Below, piece by piece: positions 48,301-60,646 of a DNA stretch of 64,000 bases. A program made the translations under genes and the position numbers. Source of the DNA: Aspidiotus rigidus (lineage: Eukaryota > Arthropoda > Insecta > Hemiptera > Diaspididae); contig JAVHKY010000018.1 of the NCBI GenBank assembly GCA_035079385.1, positions 1,984,001-2,048,000 on the forward strand, read 5' to 3'. Below the pieces are notes generated by a model. It ran no database searches. It was not told where the DNA came from and saw only the letters and a list, made by a program, of their open reading frames with translations. Within the stretch, counting starts at the first letter, position 1; every line of letters starts with the position of its first letter.

Positions 48301-51300
48301 ACGAGGAACGCAGGGAACCTGTTTTATGATTCGAATGAGATTTGGTATTGAAAATTCAAGGAAGCCTAGATCATATATAGCTCGACAGTCGAAATTTTTC
48401 CAAGTCCCCCTTCTATCATATATAGCTCGAGAGTCGAAATATTTCCAAGTCCCTCTCCTATCATATATGGCTCGAGAGTCGAAATTTTTCTAAGTCCCTC
48501 TCCTATCATATATGGCTCGAGAGTCGAAATTTTTCTAAGTCCCTCTCCTATCATATATGGCTCGAGAGTCGAAATTTTTCCAAGTCCCCCTTCTATCATA
48601 TATGGCTCGAGAGTCGAAATTTTTCTAAGTCCCTCTTCTATCATATATAGCTCGAGAGTCGAAATTTTTCTAAGTTCCCCTCCTATCATCTATAGCTCGA
48701 GAGTCGAAATTTTTTCTAAGTCCCCCTCCTATCATATATAGCTCGAGAGTCGAAATTTTTCCAAGTCCCTCTCCTATCATATATGGCTCGAGAGTCGAAA
48801 TTTTTCTAAGTTCCCCTCCTATCATCTATAGCTCGAGAGTCGAAATTTTTTCTAAGTCCCCCTCCTATCATATATAGCTTGAGAGTCGAAATTTTTCTAA
48901 GTCCCTCTCCTATCATATATGGCTCGAGAGTCGAAATTTTTCTAAGTCCCCCTTCTATCATATATGGCTCGAGAGTCGAAATTTTTCTAAGTCCCTCTTC
49001 TATCATATATAGCTCGAGAGTCGAAATTTTTCCAAGTCCCCCTCCTATCATCTATAGCTCGAGAGTCGAAATTTTTTCTAAGTCCCCCTCCTATCATATA
49101 TAGCTCGAGAGTCGAAATTTTTCCAAGTCCCTCTCCTATCATATATGGCTCGAGAGTCGAAATTTTTCTAAGTTCCCCTCCTATCATCTATAGCTCGAGA
49201 GTCGAAATTTTTCTAAGTCCCTCTTCTATCATATATAGCTCGAGAGTCGAAATTTTTCCAAGTCCCCCTCCTATCATCTATAGCTCGAGAGTCGAAATTT
49301 TTGCGAAGTCCCCCTCCTATCATATATAGCACGAGAGTCGAAATTTTTCCAAGTCCCTCTCCTATCATATATGGCTCGAGAGTCGAAATTTTTCTAAGTT
49401 CCCCTCCTATCATCTATAGCTCGAGAGTCGAAATTTTTTCTAAGTCCCCCTCCTATGATATATAGCTTGAGAGTCGAAATTTTTCTAAGTCCCTCTCCTA
49501 TCATATATGGCTCGAGGGTCGAAATTTTTCTAAGTTTTTCGCTGGACGGCGCACGGCGGACGGCGCACGGCGGACGCCAGATTTCTCAAATAGCCCCCCA
49601 TAAAACAGGTTCCCTGTTAAAATTTTGACTCTCGAGCCATATATGATAGGAGAGGGACTTAGAAAAATTTCGACTCTCGAGCCATATATGACGGCTTCCT
49701 TAACGAAGTTAAACGAGGAACGCAGGGAACCTGTTTTATGATTCGAATGAGATTTGGTATTGAAAATTCAAGGAAGCCTAGATCATATATAGCTCGACAG
49801 TCGAAATTTTTCTAAGTCCCTCTCCTATCATATATGGCTCGAGAGTCGAAATTTTTCTAAGTCCCCCTCCTATCATATATGGCTCGAGAGTCGATATTTT
49901 TCTAAGTCCCCCTCCTATCATATATAGCTCGAGAGTCGAAATTTTTCTAAGTCCCTCTCCTATCATATATGGCTCGAGAGTCGAAATTTTTCTAAGTCCC
50001 TCTCCTATCATATATGGCTCGAGAGTCAAAATTTTTCTAAGTCCCTCTCCTATCATATATGGCTCGAGAGTCGAAATTTTTCCAAGTCCCCCTCCTATCA
50101 TATATGGCTCGAGAGTCGATATTTTTCTAAGTCCCCCTTCTATCATATATAGCTCGAGAGTCGAAATTTTTCTAAGTCCCTCTCCTATCATATATAGCTC
50201 GAGAGTCGAAATTTTTCTAAGTCCCTCTCCTATCATATATGGCTCGAGGGTCGAAATTTTTCTAAGTCCCTCTCCTATCATATATGGCTCGAGAGTCGAA
50301 ATTTTTCTAAGTCCCTCTCCTATCATATATGGCTCGAGAGTCAAAATTTTTCTAAGTCCCTCTCCTATCATATATAGCTCGAGAGTCGAAATTTTTCTAA
50401 GTCCCTCTCCTATCATATATGGCTCGAGAGTCGAAATTTTTCCAAGTCCTGTAGCGTCACAAAATCGATATTCGATTTGATCGAGCCGTTTTTGTTTTGT
50501 CCCCGTAAAAGGATATGTGTTCAAGACCAGCTCGACGTAGATATTTTTCGAATTCGTCGACATTCGTCGGCATATTCGAGATTGGACGCGAACCTAGGCT
50601 TCACTCTACTCTTTTCATTCCGTTCCCGTCCCAATTTTCTAATTTTTTTTTTTTCTTCTCTATTTCATTCAGTTCCTGTCTTTCGACCTCGTGCAGCTGC
50701 ATGTATATTAATAGCGTCCTCGCAATATAATCCTGCAGTCCGTCGAAACTTCATTTTAGTTGTTTTTCTCGCTCTTTCCGCTCTTTATAATATTTCTTTA
50801 AATACACTAATAATAAACCGAATGCAGACCTCAATAAATTCCTTGTAACAAAGTCAGCTATCTCTCATCCTCAATTCATTTCCCGAATAAATTGTTCTTT
50901 GCGGATCACGCCGCCGACGCTTGGGTCGTGGTTGAGGTTCGCTGTTCAGGTATGTTGACTGCGTTAATGTCTTTTTTGTTCGAATTCGTCCTCGCGTCCG
51001 GATCTCCGACCATACAATTTTTTTTTTTTCCTTTCGTTCCTTTCGTACTCTGTCGCGTCTTTCATCGGCCTCTCAATATTTTTCCGTCTTTCTCTCATTC
51101 TCTCTCTCTCTTTTACTTATCTCTGTTTTCTTCTTCGATCGACTGTTACCCTTTGGGCTTCCATCTTCCTCTGACATCATCAAACGACGCGTTAGAGGGC
51201 GGATTCGATGTCTCTATCTTACACCTATCAACAAGCTGGGTTTGTCGTCCACGTGACCACTGGTCCGTACGATTGGCTTCAACCCCTGTTTCTGGGGACT

Positions 51301-53995
51301 AGTGGATCGCGATGTACCGCGAGTTGGTCGAGCGTAATCCTTCTCGTTAGAGAGTCTTGTTTTGGCTTTTTTCGTCAATCTGGTCGAGTCGCCGTGCTCT
51401 TCTTCTGTCCGGTTGTGTCACCGTAATCGAATGAATCTACGTATTTGATACTCGTCTGCCCGAAACTCGTAAATTCGAACATTGAATTTTTATTGAAATT
51501 TCTTTTCCCTCCTGTAAATTGGGAGTATGATCTCGTTTGGGGTCAAGTGCGATTTTTCTGAGTCCCGAACGGACCTATCTTTTTTCCGCACGTGTTGAAG
51601 AATTGTGCGTGTTAATATAGCGATCGATACTAATTATCTCGTTACCGTGAAAATTTGCTGGCTGATCTCGGGTATTCAGTTTTTGAACTAACCACGTTTA
51701 AATGTTTTCGACTGTGCTAAATCACCTATCCATGGCAGGCTAAAGGCCATTCTGGTGGGACCATCCCACCCTTTCGATTGCCAATGCCGTGAATCCGTCC
51801 ATTTCGTAAATCTGGCCGGTCCTCGACCACCAAGGGGACCGAGCCTTTCAACATCCGCCACAAATCAATCACCATCATCGTGCCGACGCCGCCGTACATT
51901 TTTCATCGTTTCCTCCAATCGAATATTTTTTTTTATGTCTAATTTCTCCTTATTTTTATTTTTTTCTTAACGTTTTTAGTACGTCTAATTTTATGTATTT
52001 CCACACTTTTTCAATTCTCTAGAATCTCACTCCTAAAAATTCAAGGAATTCCCTAAGCACCCTCTCCTGAGTTTGTAGAGGAGTTAATCTTTTCTTTTTC
52101 AGTTCCGGATCGTCGACTTGTGCACATTTCGTCCTCGGAGCTGTTGTACGGTATGTACGTATTCTATTTGATGTATTCTCATCCCCCCATTTCGAAAATC
52201 CAAATTGTTTATTTTGAATTTGGGAACGGGGATCGAGCCTCCTCTCCCTGCGTCACTTCGAACTACGAATTTTGTTTTTTTTTGGAATGCTCTGGCGCGA
52301 TTTTTTTTATTTTTTATCCGGGTTTTAGGCCATCTCTCGTTCATTGTCTTACTGATTGCTATGACTCATATTATTCTACTTTGTTTTAATTTACCTTATC
52401 TGAACGAGAGTTTGATCCCCTACCCACTTTTTACTTTCACTCGAGGCTGTACTTAATGCCCTTTTTGTTTATTGGAAGTTGCGATTAGCCACTATTAGGC
52501 ACTACCCTTCCGGGCTACGCCCGAGTTGATGTTGATTATTTTTTTTTTTACTTAGTTACTTTCGTTAACCAGAGTTAATCGAGTGCAAGTTCGCCTTATT
52601 ACGTATGAGGAAGAAGGCTCGATTCCCTGCCTCCCGTTTCCCCCATGTCGGGACAATTTACTAGGGGTTACATTCCCCCGAGATTCATATCTGGGCCTAC
52701 AAAATTGCTTGAAGTGAGTTTCCTGGATTTCTAGGGTGAATTTGGCCATTCGCGGATTATTCCCCATTTATGTTATTTTTTTTATTATTTTGTGTTATTA
52801 CTTTTCTTCTTATTATCTTATTTTTTTTATATTATTTACGTGTCACCTGCACGCTTATTTTTTCCGACCTATTCGGATTCCTCCTAAATCTTTTTTTTTT
52901 ACTCTCTGGGTTTCATGTGATTAATTCACGCCCACTGGCATAAATTTTGAAGTTGCATTAATGTGCATTATTCGTAATCTTGGAATAAATCCCTCTTCTC
53001 GTATATTTTTATGTCTAATTTCATTTTTCTTTATTTAGGTCTGCTGAATATGCCCCATTTAAATTCAGTTAGGGGTTGGATTTTAACCGCGCGCATCGTC
53101 CTTCCCCGAAAGCGCAAATATTGATCACATTTTATTATCCGGGACTTCTGTATTTTCTCTCGAGGACTTGATTGAAGCTTTCTCCCTTTTATTTGTTAAA
53201 TTGACTTCTTTTGACCTAGTTTTGAGCATTTCTAGACTCATACTAAAAAAAATGTTCTGGCATCCCTGGATTTTTCTCCCTCTTGCGGTGAGACCCCCTC
53301 TTTAGGCTTGGTCCAGTGTTCGAGGCAGATTTCCCCGGCACCTGTAATTTGTGACGCTACAGTCCCCCTCCTATCATATATGGCTCGAGAGTCGATATTT
53401 TTCTAAGTCCCCCTTCTATCATATATAGCTCGAGAGTCGAAATTTTTCTAAGTCCCTCTCCTATCATATATGGCTCGAGAGTCGAAATTTTTCTAAGTCC
53501 CCCTCCTATCATATATAGCTCGAGAGTCGAAATTTTTCTAAGTCCCTCTCCTATCATATATGGCTCGAGGGTCGAAATTTTTCTAAGTTTTTCGCTGGAC
53601 GGCGGACGGCGGACGGCGGACGGCAGATTTCTCAAATAGCCCCCCATAAAACAGGTTCCCTGTTAAAATTTCGACTCTCGAGCCATATATGATAGGAGGG
53701 GGACTTGGAAAAATTTCAACTCTCGAGCTATAGATGATAGGAGGGGGACTTAGAAGAATTTCGAGCCTCGAACTATATATGATGGGAGGGGGACTTGGAA
53801 GAATTTCGTCTCTCGAGCGAGAAAAATTTAGATTCTCAAACTATATTATGATAGGCTTATAGTAGGTCGAGGCCTTCTTTATACTATCTTTATCTAGATC
53901 TGGGCTTCCTTGAATTTTCAATACCAAATCCCATTCGACTCATAAAACAGGTTCACTGCGTTCCTCGTTTAACTTCGTTAAGGAAGCCGTCGTTT
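45304..53995. mobile_element. Element D: 8.7-kb unit built of a 45-bp minisatellite
   Basis: The basic unit is 45 bp, for example 'atatatggctcgagagtcga' followed by 'aatttttctaagtccctctc' and 'ctatc', with a CTCGAG (XhoI) site in most copies. Two boundary modules recur: one with CAGGGAACCTGTTTTATGGG, 'ggctatttgagaaatc' and CGCCGT hexamers (plus at 45304, 46185, 47997; reversed near 47445, 49535, 53590), the other with 'cggcttccttaacgaagtta' (plus near 45440, 46465, 47605, 48279, 49689; reversed near 53980). Segment 46.18-47.99 kb is repeated as 48.0-49.8 kb. Because 45 is divisible by 3, long meaningless open frames run through it. Confidence 0.9.
50450..53361. mobile_element. 2.9-kb insertion with 14-bp inverted ends and GTCC duplication
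   Basis: TGTAGCGTCACAAA at 50450-50463 is mirrored at 53348-53361, and GTCC flanks both sides (50446-50449 and 53362-53365). The satellite is continuous without it. TG...CA ends with a 4-bp duplication suggest a long solo LTR or a non-autonomous LTR element; a TIR transposon is the alternative. The plus strand is pyrimidine-rich with many T-runs. ORFs such as 50477-50848, 50892-51302 and 52552-52767 show no retroviral or transposase motif. Confidence 0.85.
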
Positions 53996-54000
53996 TTTTA

Positions 54001-54553
54001 GTATATGTGAACGTTCATCCATGGTATTTTTTTCAAAAAAAAAACTTTCATATCTTCCCTAGTTTCTAGCTGTAACAAAACTTCAAACTCGAATAAAAAA
54101 AAAGAATCGGGGGGAGGCACCTGGGGAAAATCATTCATTTGAAGCGCCATACCCTCTACTACAACATACATGAGTACCACAGTCCTCGGTGAGGTGCAAC
54201 ATTCCCAAAAAAATCAATATTTAATGAATTTCTGTGATTTTAATGGAAATAGCGGGGTGAACTATGACTGCTACCGCAATAGAACGCGAGAAATCAATGG
54301 TCAATGTTCGAGGTGAAAAATACGCACTCCTCCGTGAGATGAAATGGGAATGTTGATAGACCAAAAATATATTTTTAGTATTTCGTTTATCGATTTGGTC
54401 AATTCTTATCTAAACACGTCCACCGCTGAGGTGGCGTACGTTAGATTGAGTAAAATAGTTGAAAAATTCTCCAGTTGCTGGAACAGTCTGAAAATAGTAG
54501 AGAAGTGAGAAAATCCACTTTTTCAACCTGGAGAACTGCGATTTTTCACATAC
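54001..54553 (+). mobile_element. Element B-type fragment, right part
   Basis: Continues the fragment at 45089-45303: 'gtgaacgttcatccatggta', 'cataccctctactacaacat', CACCGCTGAGGTGG and one 151-bp unit ('ctccagttgctggaacagtc', 'tttttcaacctggagaactg'). It breaks off at about 54553. The left arm of element B at 28580-29130 is the closest relative and is in the same orientation. Confidence 0.9.
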
Positions 54554-54559
54554 ACACGG

Positions 54560-56005
54560 TCATTCATACTGAAGGAGGCTCTCGAAACTGTGGTAAATTT
54601 AATGATAAATTTCTCGAGGAGGTAGGTATCCCTAATTGTTCCTCTCTAGGTTCTCTCATCTCGGAGGTATTCATATCCAAATTGAAACTTAACGACCGCG
54701 TCACTGCTATCGAACTTTCCACCTCGGGCCAGGAACTGTTGGACCAAGTTTATCATTGGCGCATGTGTGAATATGTGGACTGGTCCTCGAGATCTCCTTA
54801 GTGAGTTTCTTGCGTATCTGAATGTGCATTACCTTCCATAAAATTTACTTTGGAAGTCGGTGGCCCTCGATAGACGACGTAGATTTGACGACCTCTGAAA
54901 AAGATGGCTTCCTTGGGGGATCGCCTGAAATCGCGGAGCAAGTTTTCCTGACCCAACCGACTATCAACGAGAAACCCTCATGCGACCACGCCAACGTTGA
55001 CAAGGAGCGTGTTATTCTCAGATTTGCATGGCGGAAGCACATTCTTCTTGAATTTGTGGGAGCACAGAACAATAACAAGCTCCTTGGTGACATTCCTTCC
55101 ATTGCTGGTAACGATGGAGAATTTCCACGCGTCAGCCCACTTCAATTGTACGCGGGGTCGAAGTCAATTTCTCACCGCGAGGCCACAACAGAAGACCACA
55201 TCCATTCCCACCATCGCTTGAAAAGACCAGAATGGAAAACTCGAGAGCATAATACAGCAAAAACGTAGCACACAAAATTCAGCCTGTTTTCAGTCCGAAA
55301 ATGGAGCAGGACATGCAGGTCTGGCATGTTTACAGCTCGCTCATAAGGTTGGAGGGGGAAGAAGACCAGCATGAACGGAAAACTCTACGGCACAACCCAG
55401 TACAAATGAATTCACCCACTCCAACCACAAAAATCGAAATGGAGGAAGGACTCGCATGTTTACAGACCCCCCACTCCAATCAGCTTTGTAAAGCGTGCAT
55501 AAGAAACGATTTTCAACATGGAAAACTCTATTTTCATGTATTTTGGGTAGTTGATTATACCTTTCTCGAAATAATATCGTGCAACAAATCCCCAGCGCAA
55601 TTAATTAAAACCAACAAATTAGTATAAGTTTTGTCGTACTAGCGAAATTTTCGAAATCGCTCATCTTTCGATCCAACTTTTCACCTCGAGTTTTTGCTCC
55701 AAGTTGATATGTATGTAATGAATTTTGTAGGAAATTTAATGAGGGACAACTTTTGTTTGAATCTTTTTTCTATCTGGTGCTTAGTTTTAGATTTATTCTT
55801 AGAAAACTAATTTTCATAGTACTTTGAATCCCTTTGGGGGAGGACCCGCTCACTGATCGCTTTGGATTTTTAGTATGTTTATCAGAACCCGAGGTGGAAA
55901 GTTCGATAGCAGTGACGCGGTCGTTAAGATTCAATTTGGTTACCAAAGTTTCGAGGCCGCCAGATATTGAGCAGCCTTCTTCAGTATGAATGACCGTAAT
56001 CTACA
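54560..56005. repeat. Repeat patchwork with an inverted pair
   Basis: 54560-54735 and 55895-56005 are inverted, diverged copies sharing 'cggtcattcatactgaag', ACGACCGCGTCACTGCTATC and 'gaactttccacctcggg'. The forward copy lies in an open frame (54475-54801) with 'LNDRVTAIELSTSG', which may be mobile-element coding debris. 55083-55200 resembles the centre of element B ('ttctcaccgcgaggccacaa'). The ORFs at 54822-55268 and 55301-55627 have no recognised domain. Confidence 0.6.
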
Positions 56006-56039
56006 AAATCCCCCACGGCTCTGTCTTGCACTCTACCTC

Positions 56040-56760
56040 GTGAAACATCGTATTGAATGGCCTATTCAAGATGAAGCTTCCACCACCAGGGGTGCAGCTC
56101 ATTTGCTACGCCGACGACACACTGGTGGTTGACTCAGCCTGGAGACCAAGGTGGGCCAGGCCCTAGAGGCTTTGGCCTTTGGATTGGGTCGGCTGGATTG
56201 AGCTTAGCAGTTGACAAGGCGGAGGCCATTGTTTTCACCACCCGTTGAAAGTTTAATTCACCCACCTTTCGCCTGCAAGCTGTGGACGTCTTGACTAAGA
56301 AGACACTGAAGTACCGCTGTCTTCGACAGCAAGCTCAGCGTCTGCCATCATTTCGAGAAAGTGGCGGAGAAAGCTTTCAGGGTGGTGACTCATTTGCGAA
56401 CCAGGGAGGACCAAGAGAAGCTATGAGCGTAGCAATGTCAATCCTGCTTTGTGGAGCCCCAGTATTGAGTGCAGAAGAAGGGAAATGGAAAGAATCCATG
56501 AAGAGCTGCGCTTAGGGTATTAGTGCCTACCGCACTGTGTCGACGGACGCTCTTTGAGTATTAGCACGGACATCGCCTACTGATCTACTGGCAGTGGTGT
56601 TCGGGGCAAAGAAGAAGACAAGGACCGTCCGACAAGCCTTGCGAATCAAGCAGGAGGCCAGGCGCTCCTTGGTGTGATCGATATTAATCGAGATATCAAA
56701 ATCAAGAAAGTCCTTCATCATTCATCTTTCCTACTCGAGATAATCAACGAAAGAGACCCT
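56040..56760 (+). pseudogene. Non-LTR retrotransposon reverse transcriptase fragment (R1-like)
   Basis: Fragments in shifting frames read 'GVQLICYADDTLVV' (RT catalytic YADD, from 56104), 'MDVLTKKTLKYR', 'GGPREAMSVAMSILLCGAP', 'EEGKWKES', then 'YRTVSTDAL' and 'AVVFGAKKKTRTVRQALRIK' (to about 56655). This series is typical of the RT C-terminus of R1/LOA-type elements. Multiple stops and frame changes: dead and 5'-truncated. The clade is a judgement from motif style. Confidence 0.75.
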
Positions 56761-58024
56761 AGGAGCTATGACTTTCTAAATCGGATGCCAGGTATTGGTG
56801 ACCACGCAATTATTACCTGTAATCTTACAATCTGAGAAAAATCACGTCTATTTGTATATTTTTTACAAGTTCTGAAGTTCTGGGGGTAATTGTCGATATA
56901 AAGAAAAAAACTCAAAATTCGGTTCGATATCAAAAGTATATTTTTGAAAGAAAATACGATTAGAATTAGGCACGAAAATTATACGGTGTAAACGACACAT
57001 AAAACACGTTTACACGGATATGAAGCGAACTGGATTTACGAACTAAATGTCCAAATGTGTACTAAATATCAGCTAACTGTTATTAGGTATCCAGCTTTAC
57101 ACTGGGGAAAGCCGAGAGGTAAAAAGGCGAGTACAAAATCATCGGTTTAACAATTTAACTCACATTCTTTCCCCCTATGACGCATATTCCTGGAAGAATT
57201 TTGAGTGTCGAGAAGGTGATTCCGAACCCTCTACCATCTTATTTATACGCCTCTGTGGCTTTACCGGATATTATGTTTAAAATACAACAGGAAAACATTC
57301 CTATTTTATAACTCCGTATTATAACCTTTTCTATAAAAAGTGAAAAAATAGTACACCAATAATTCGGATAATAAAAGTCGTAGAAAGTTCTTACTCGAGA
57401 TTCTCTAATTAAATAAATTTGATTTCTGAGGTGAAGTAGGTACATTATATAAAATTTGAATATTATTCAAATGGTATTGCGGCCTAGTACGCCGCGATCA
57501 CATTTTTTCTGTCTGTCTGTCAAATATATTACACGCTAAAAACAAGAAAAACTTGTTGAATGCGTGAAAAAAACAAAACAGAACACGATCGTAACAAATT
57601 TAATCGGGGTACTTCGGATAAATACGACTTCTTGTTCTAATAGAAAATTTATGAATCGAATAATATTCTGACGCGGCAAAAAAAAAAGGATATACATTCT
57701 ATATACGGCTATCGAGATTTTTTATTGCGGCTTATCGAGAAAATTTGGTCAACGAAAACGAGACAATGAGTTCGAGATTGTAATTTAGAATTTTGACTGT
57801 ATTCTGTGTACGTGAACTTTGTTTACGAATGCACGTCAATGGATATCAAGGAAGTGAAAGTTTTTAAGGAATTTCGAAGTGTAACAAATTTTCAAAATGT
57901 AAGACAGCCCTAAGAGTATGTGTATTTTTTTTTTTGTCGATTCTTGAGAAGATTCATTAATTCGATTATTATATAGCCATTTGTGGGAATTGTTCGTCTC
58001 CAAGTTTTATGATGGTGGCAAGGA
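56761..58024. other. Intergenic or intronic DNA, nothing recognised
   Basis: Unique-looking AT-rich DNA with no ORF, repeat or RNA that I can support. Confidence 0.45.
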
Positions 58025-58300
58025 GACTCAGCTTTGAGTCGTGTATAGAGAAATAGAGGCCACTATTGTTCCTGTGTGAAGTACACTGTTTGAAATACTT
58101 GGAGAAGCTGAGTTGTGAGCGATGGCTCCTAGTTCTGTGGACAATAATTTCAGTCAAGACTCTCAGCTTCAAGCTCTCTAGAGTACAAGAGGCCACTATT
58201 GCTCCTGTTCGAAGTAAACTCTTCAAAAGACTTGGAGTAACTTGAATTGTGGGTGGTATAGAGGCTCCTCGTTCTGCCGACAACAATTTGATTTAGAATT
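58025..58300. repeat. Tandem duplication, about 135-bp unit
   Basis: Two diverged units, each with 'agaggccactattg(t/c)tcctg', 'cttggag' and 'ggctcct(a/c)gttctg'. First about 58025-58160, second about 58165-58300. The opposite-strand ORFs here are shadows of this duplication. Confidence 0.75.
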
Positions 58301-58489
58301 TGGGGGCTTTGGTCTTCTTCACGGAAAGAGCACAATTCGTGTTTTGATGATCAGGTCGAGGACCATCATTATATTCCAGGCAATGAAGTCAAAAAGAAAA
58401 ACTGAGACAGCAATGGGGATACGCTTCCGCATCTTCCCTTGAAAATCTCTTAAAATAGCCTAGATCGCCTGCAGAAGGCGTTGAAAGGG

Positions 58490-59640
58490 GGCAAATTTTG
58501 GTTTTTGTACGATTACTCGTATCGAAAGCTATGTTGGATCGATTTGAAGTCGATTTTCAGTTCTCTGGTAACGAAAGCTGTTCGACGTCAAGTCGACCTC
58601 GAATAGACGTCGCCCTGGAGTCCATTTTGAGTCGACTCCTCAAAATTTTACTATTGATCTTTAATCAAATGCTGTGTTGGATCGACTTGAAGTTATTATC
58701 TGTGGTTCTCTATTCATATACGATGATATTCGACTTCAAATCAACGTCAATCTGGAGTCGATCTTAAGTTGACTTCTCGATCGAACTAAAATCGACTGTA
58801 GCAGCTGGGTCAATTTCATGACTTCAATTCGACATCAAGCTGTGGTCAATGTTTAGTTGACTTCTCCAAATTTGTCAAACGACCTAAAATTTACTGCTGC
58901 GTTGGGTCAATTTCAAGTAAATTTGTTGACTTCAATTCGACCTCAAAATGACATCGAGCTGTAGTCGATTTTGAGTCGACTTCTCCAAATTTTTCTGCCG
59001 ACCTTCAATCAAACGCTGTATTGGGTCCATTTCAAGTTAATCTGTGGCTCTCTATTAATGTAGGCTGATGGTCGACTTCAAATCGATGTCAATCTGGAGT
59101 TGATCTAGAGTTGACTTCTCCAAATTTGTCAATCAAACTAAAATCGACTGCTATGATGGGTTAATTTCAATTAATTTGTCGTTCTCTGGTAATGTACTCA
59201 AATTCACGTCGACCTGGAGTCAACTTTAAGTCGACTACTCCAATCATCAAACTTGAATCAAAAGATGTGTTGAGTCAAACTTGAGTTCATTTTTAATTCC
59301 TAGGCATTGTACGCTGGTCAACTTCAAATCGACGTCAATCCAGAGTCAATTTTGGGACGATATCCCCAAATTTGTCCATCAATCTCAAGTGACTGCTGTG
59401 TTGGATCGATTTCAAATTGATACGCAATCTCCTGGTAATATACGCTAGTGGACTTCAAATCAACGTCAACCGAGAGTCAACTTATCCAAATTTTTTTATT
59501 GAACAGAAATCGATACCTCTTTTTCATCGATTAACAATAGATTTGGTCCGCTCAACTTCGTCTTTTGCTTCTATCATTATCTTTTGAGCATTTGGCTATC
59601 GGCTAAATTTTGTTGACATTCTACTTGTAGTCGATTCGAA
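58490..59640. repeat. Second TCGA-rich degenerate array
   Basis: Same vocabulary as 19.9-23.4 kb: 'gtcgattttgagtcgacttc', 'ttggatcgatttcaagt' and 'ctggagtcga'. Units of roughly 120-150 bp with 'ctccaaattt' and 'aatcgactgct'. Highly diverged; the period is only approximate. No ORF with protein features. Confidence 0.7.
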
Positions 59641-59749
59641 CTTCAGCTTGAGATTGTAATTAAGCGACTCCAAACAGGCCAGAAGCACTAAAATTCAACT
59701 CCGGAGTGATATAATATGACTCACTAAAAAATCTTAAATTTAATGGACT

Positions 59750-60645
59750 ATTAATCCTAAAAAAAAAAAATTATAAACATGATCAAATAAAATAAATTCA
59801 AAATCTTTATTAATGAATTATATTAATATCAACTTATTTATATTTATTAATAGTTTAATTTTATTTAATTTTTATAATTTGAAATTATTAATATTTCTTC
59901 CGTTCTGGGAACAAATGTTACTAAAGATTAACTTAGAATAGATGCTATTTATTGTGGTTTGTATATATGAAAGCAATAAATATACAAATGAATGAATAAA
60001 TAAAAATATTGTATCTTTCTATTAATAATATATAATATTGAATTTTACTAATAATAAATTTAATTCTAATATTTCGTTAATTTTTTTAATAAATTAAAAA
60101 ATAAATCTAATATTTTTATTCATGATATTTTTTTAAATTAGGTAATTCTAATTCAATCTTATTATTTATATTTTTAAGTGTTGTTTATTTTTATATTTTA
60201 ATCAAATTAAATTTCAAATTTAAAAATTAAAATAATATTCTTAATAATAAAATTATTAAATAAATGAATCAAATATTACTATAAAATTAATTATTTAAAT
60301 GATATTAATTTATTAAATAAAAATTTAAAAATCCATTTTAATATTTAATTTCATTTCTATTCCATTTTATCTAGTATTATTTAATTTTAAATGATTGATG
60401 ATCAAATTATTTTTATTCAATTTTAATAATAATTCAAATTTTCTATTTTCCAATTTAATTTTTTTTATAATTAATTTAATTAATATTATACCTATAATAT
60501 TCAATTTCTCATAATATTTCTTTTATTTTAAGTTTAACTATAATAATTATTAATAAATTAATAATTTATTTTATGTTAATAAAATTGATTATATTTAAAG
60601 TAATAAAAAGTTATGATTGAATCATAATAATGAAAATTTCGATTA
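59750..60645. other. Extremely AT-rich block, about 0.9 kb
   Basis: About 90% A+T by eye, sharply different from both sides. It has many TTAATAATAAATTA-like words and a single more balanced patch near 59899-59950. No ORF, tRNA-like fold or microsatellite unit recognised. It could be an AT-rich transposon interior, a mitochondrial-type insertion or a local AT-expanded region; I cannot choose. Confidence 0.6.
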
Positions 60646-60646
60646 T

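Noticed and set aside
45500..50450. CRISPR-like appearance of evenly repeated units
   Set aside because: Repeats are contiguous without unique spacers, in a eukaryotic genome. It is a minisatellite.
49778..50563. 261-residue open frame of 15-residue repeats (MIGEGLRKISTLEPY-like), and similar ones at 46.5-49.4 and 53.4 kb
   Set aside because: The DNA repeat is 45 bp, a multiple of 3, so any stop-free unit gives a long periodic ORF on both strands. There is no splice, codon or start context, and the frames follow the satellite, not a gene.
50477..51302. ORFs in the 2.9-kb insertion as gag or envelope-like genes
   Set aside because: Composition is driven by T-rich tracts; no RT, protease, integrase or zinc-knuckle motif was found.
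59750..60645. Nuclear copy of mitochondrial DNA
   Set aside because: AT content fits, but I could read no mitochondrial protein, rRNA or tRNA segment, so the claim is not supported.
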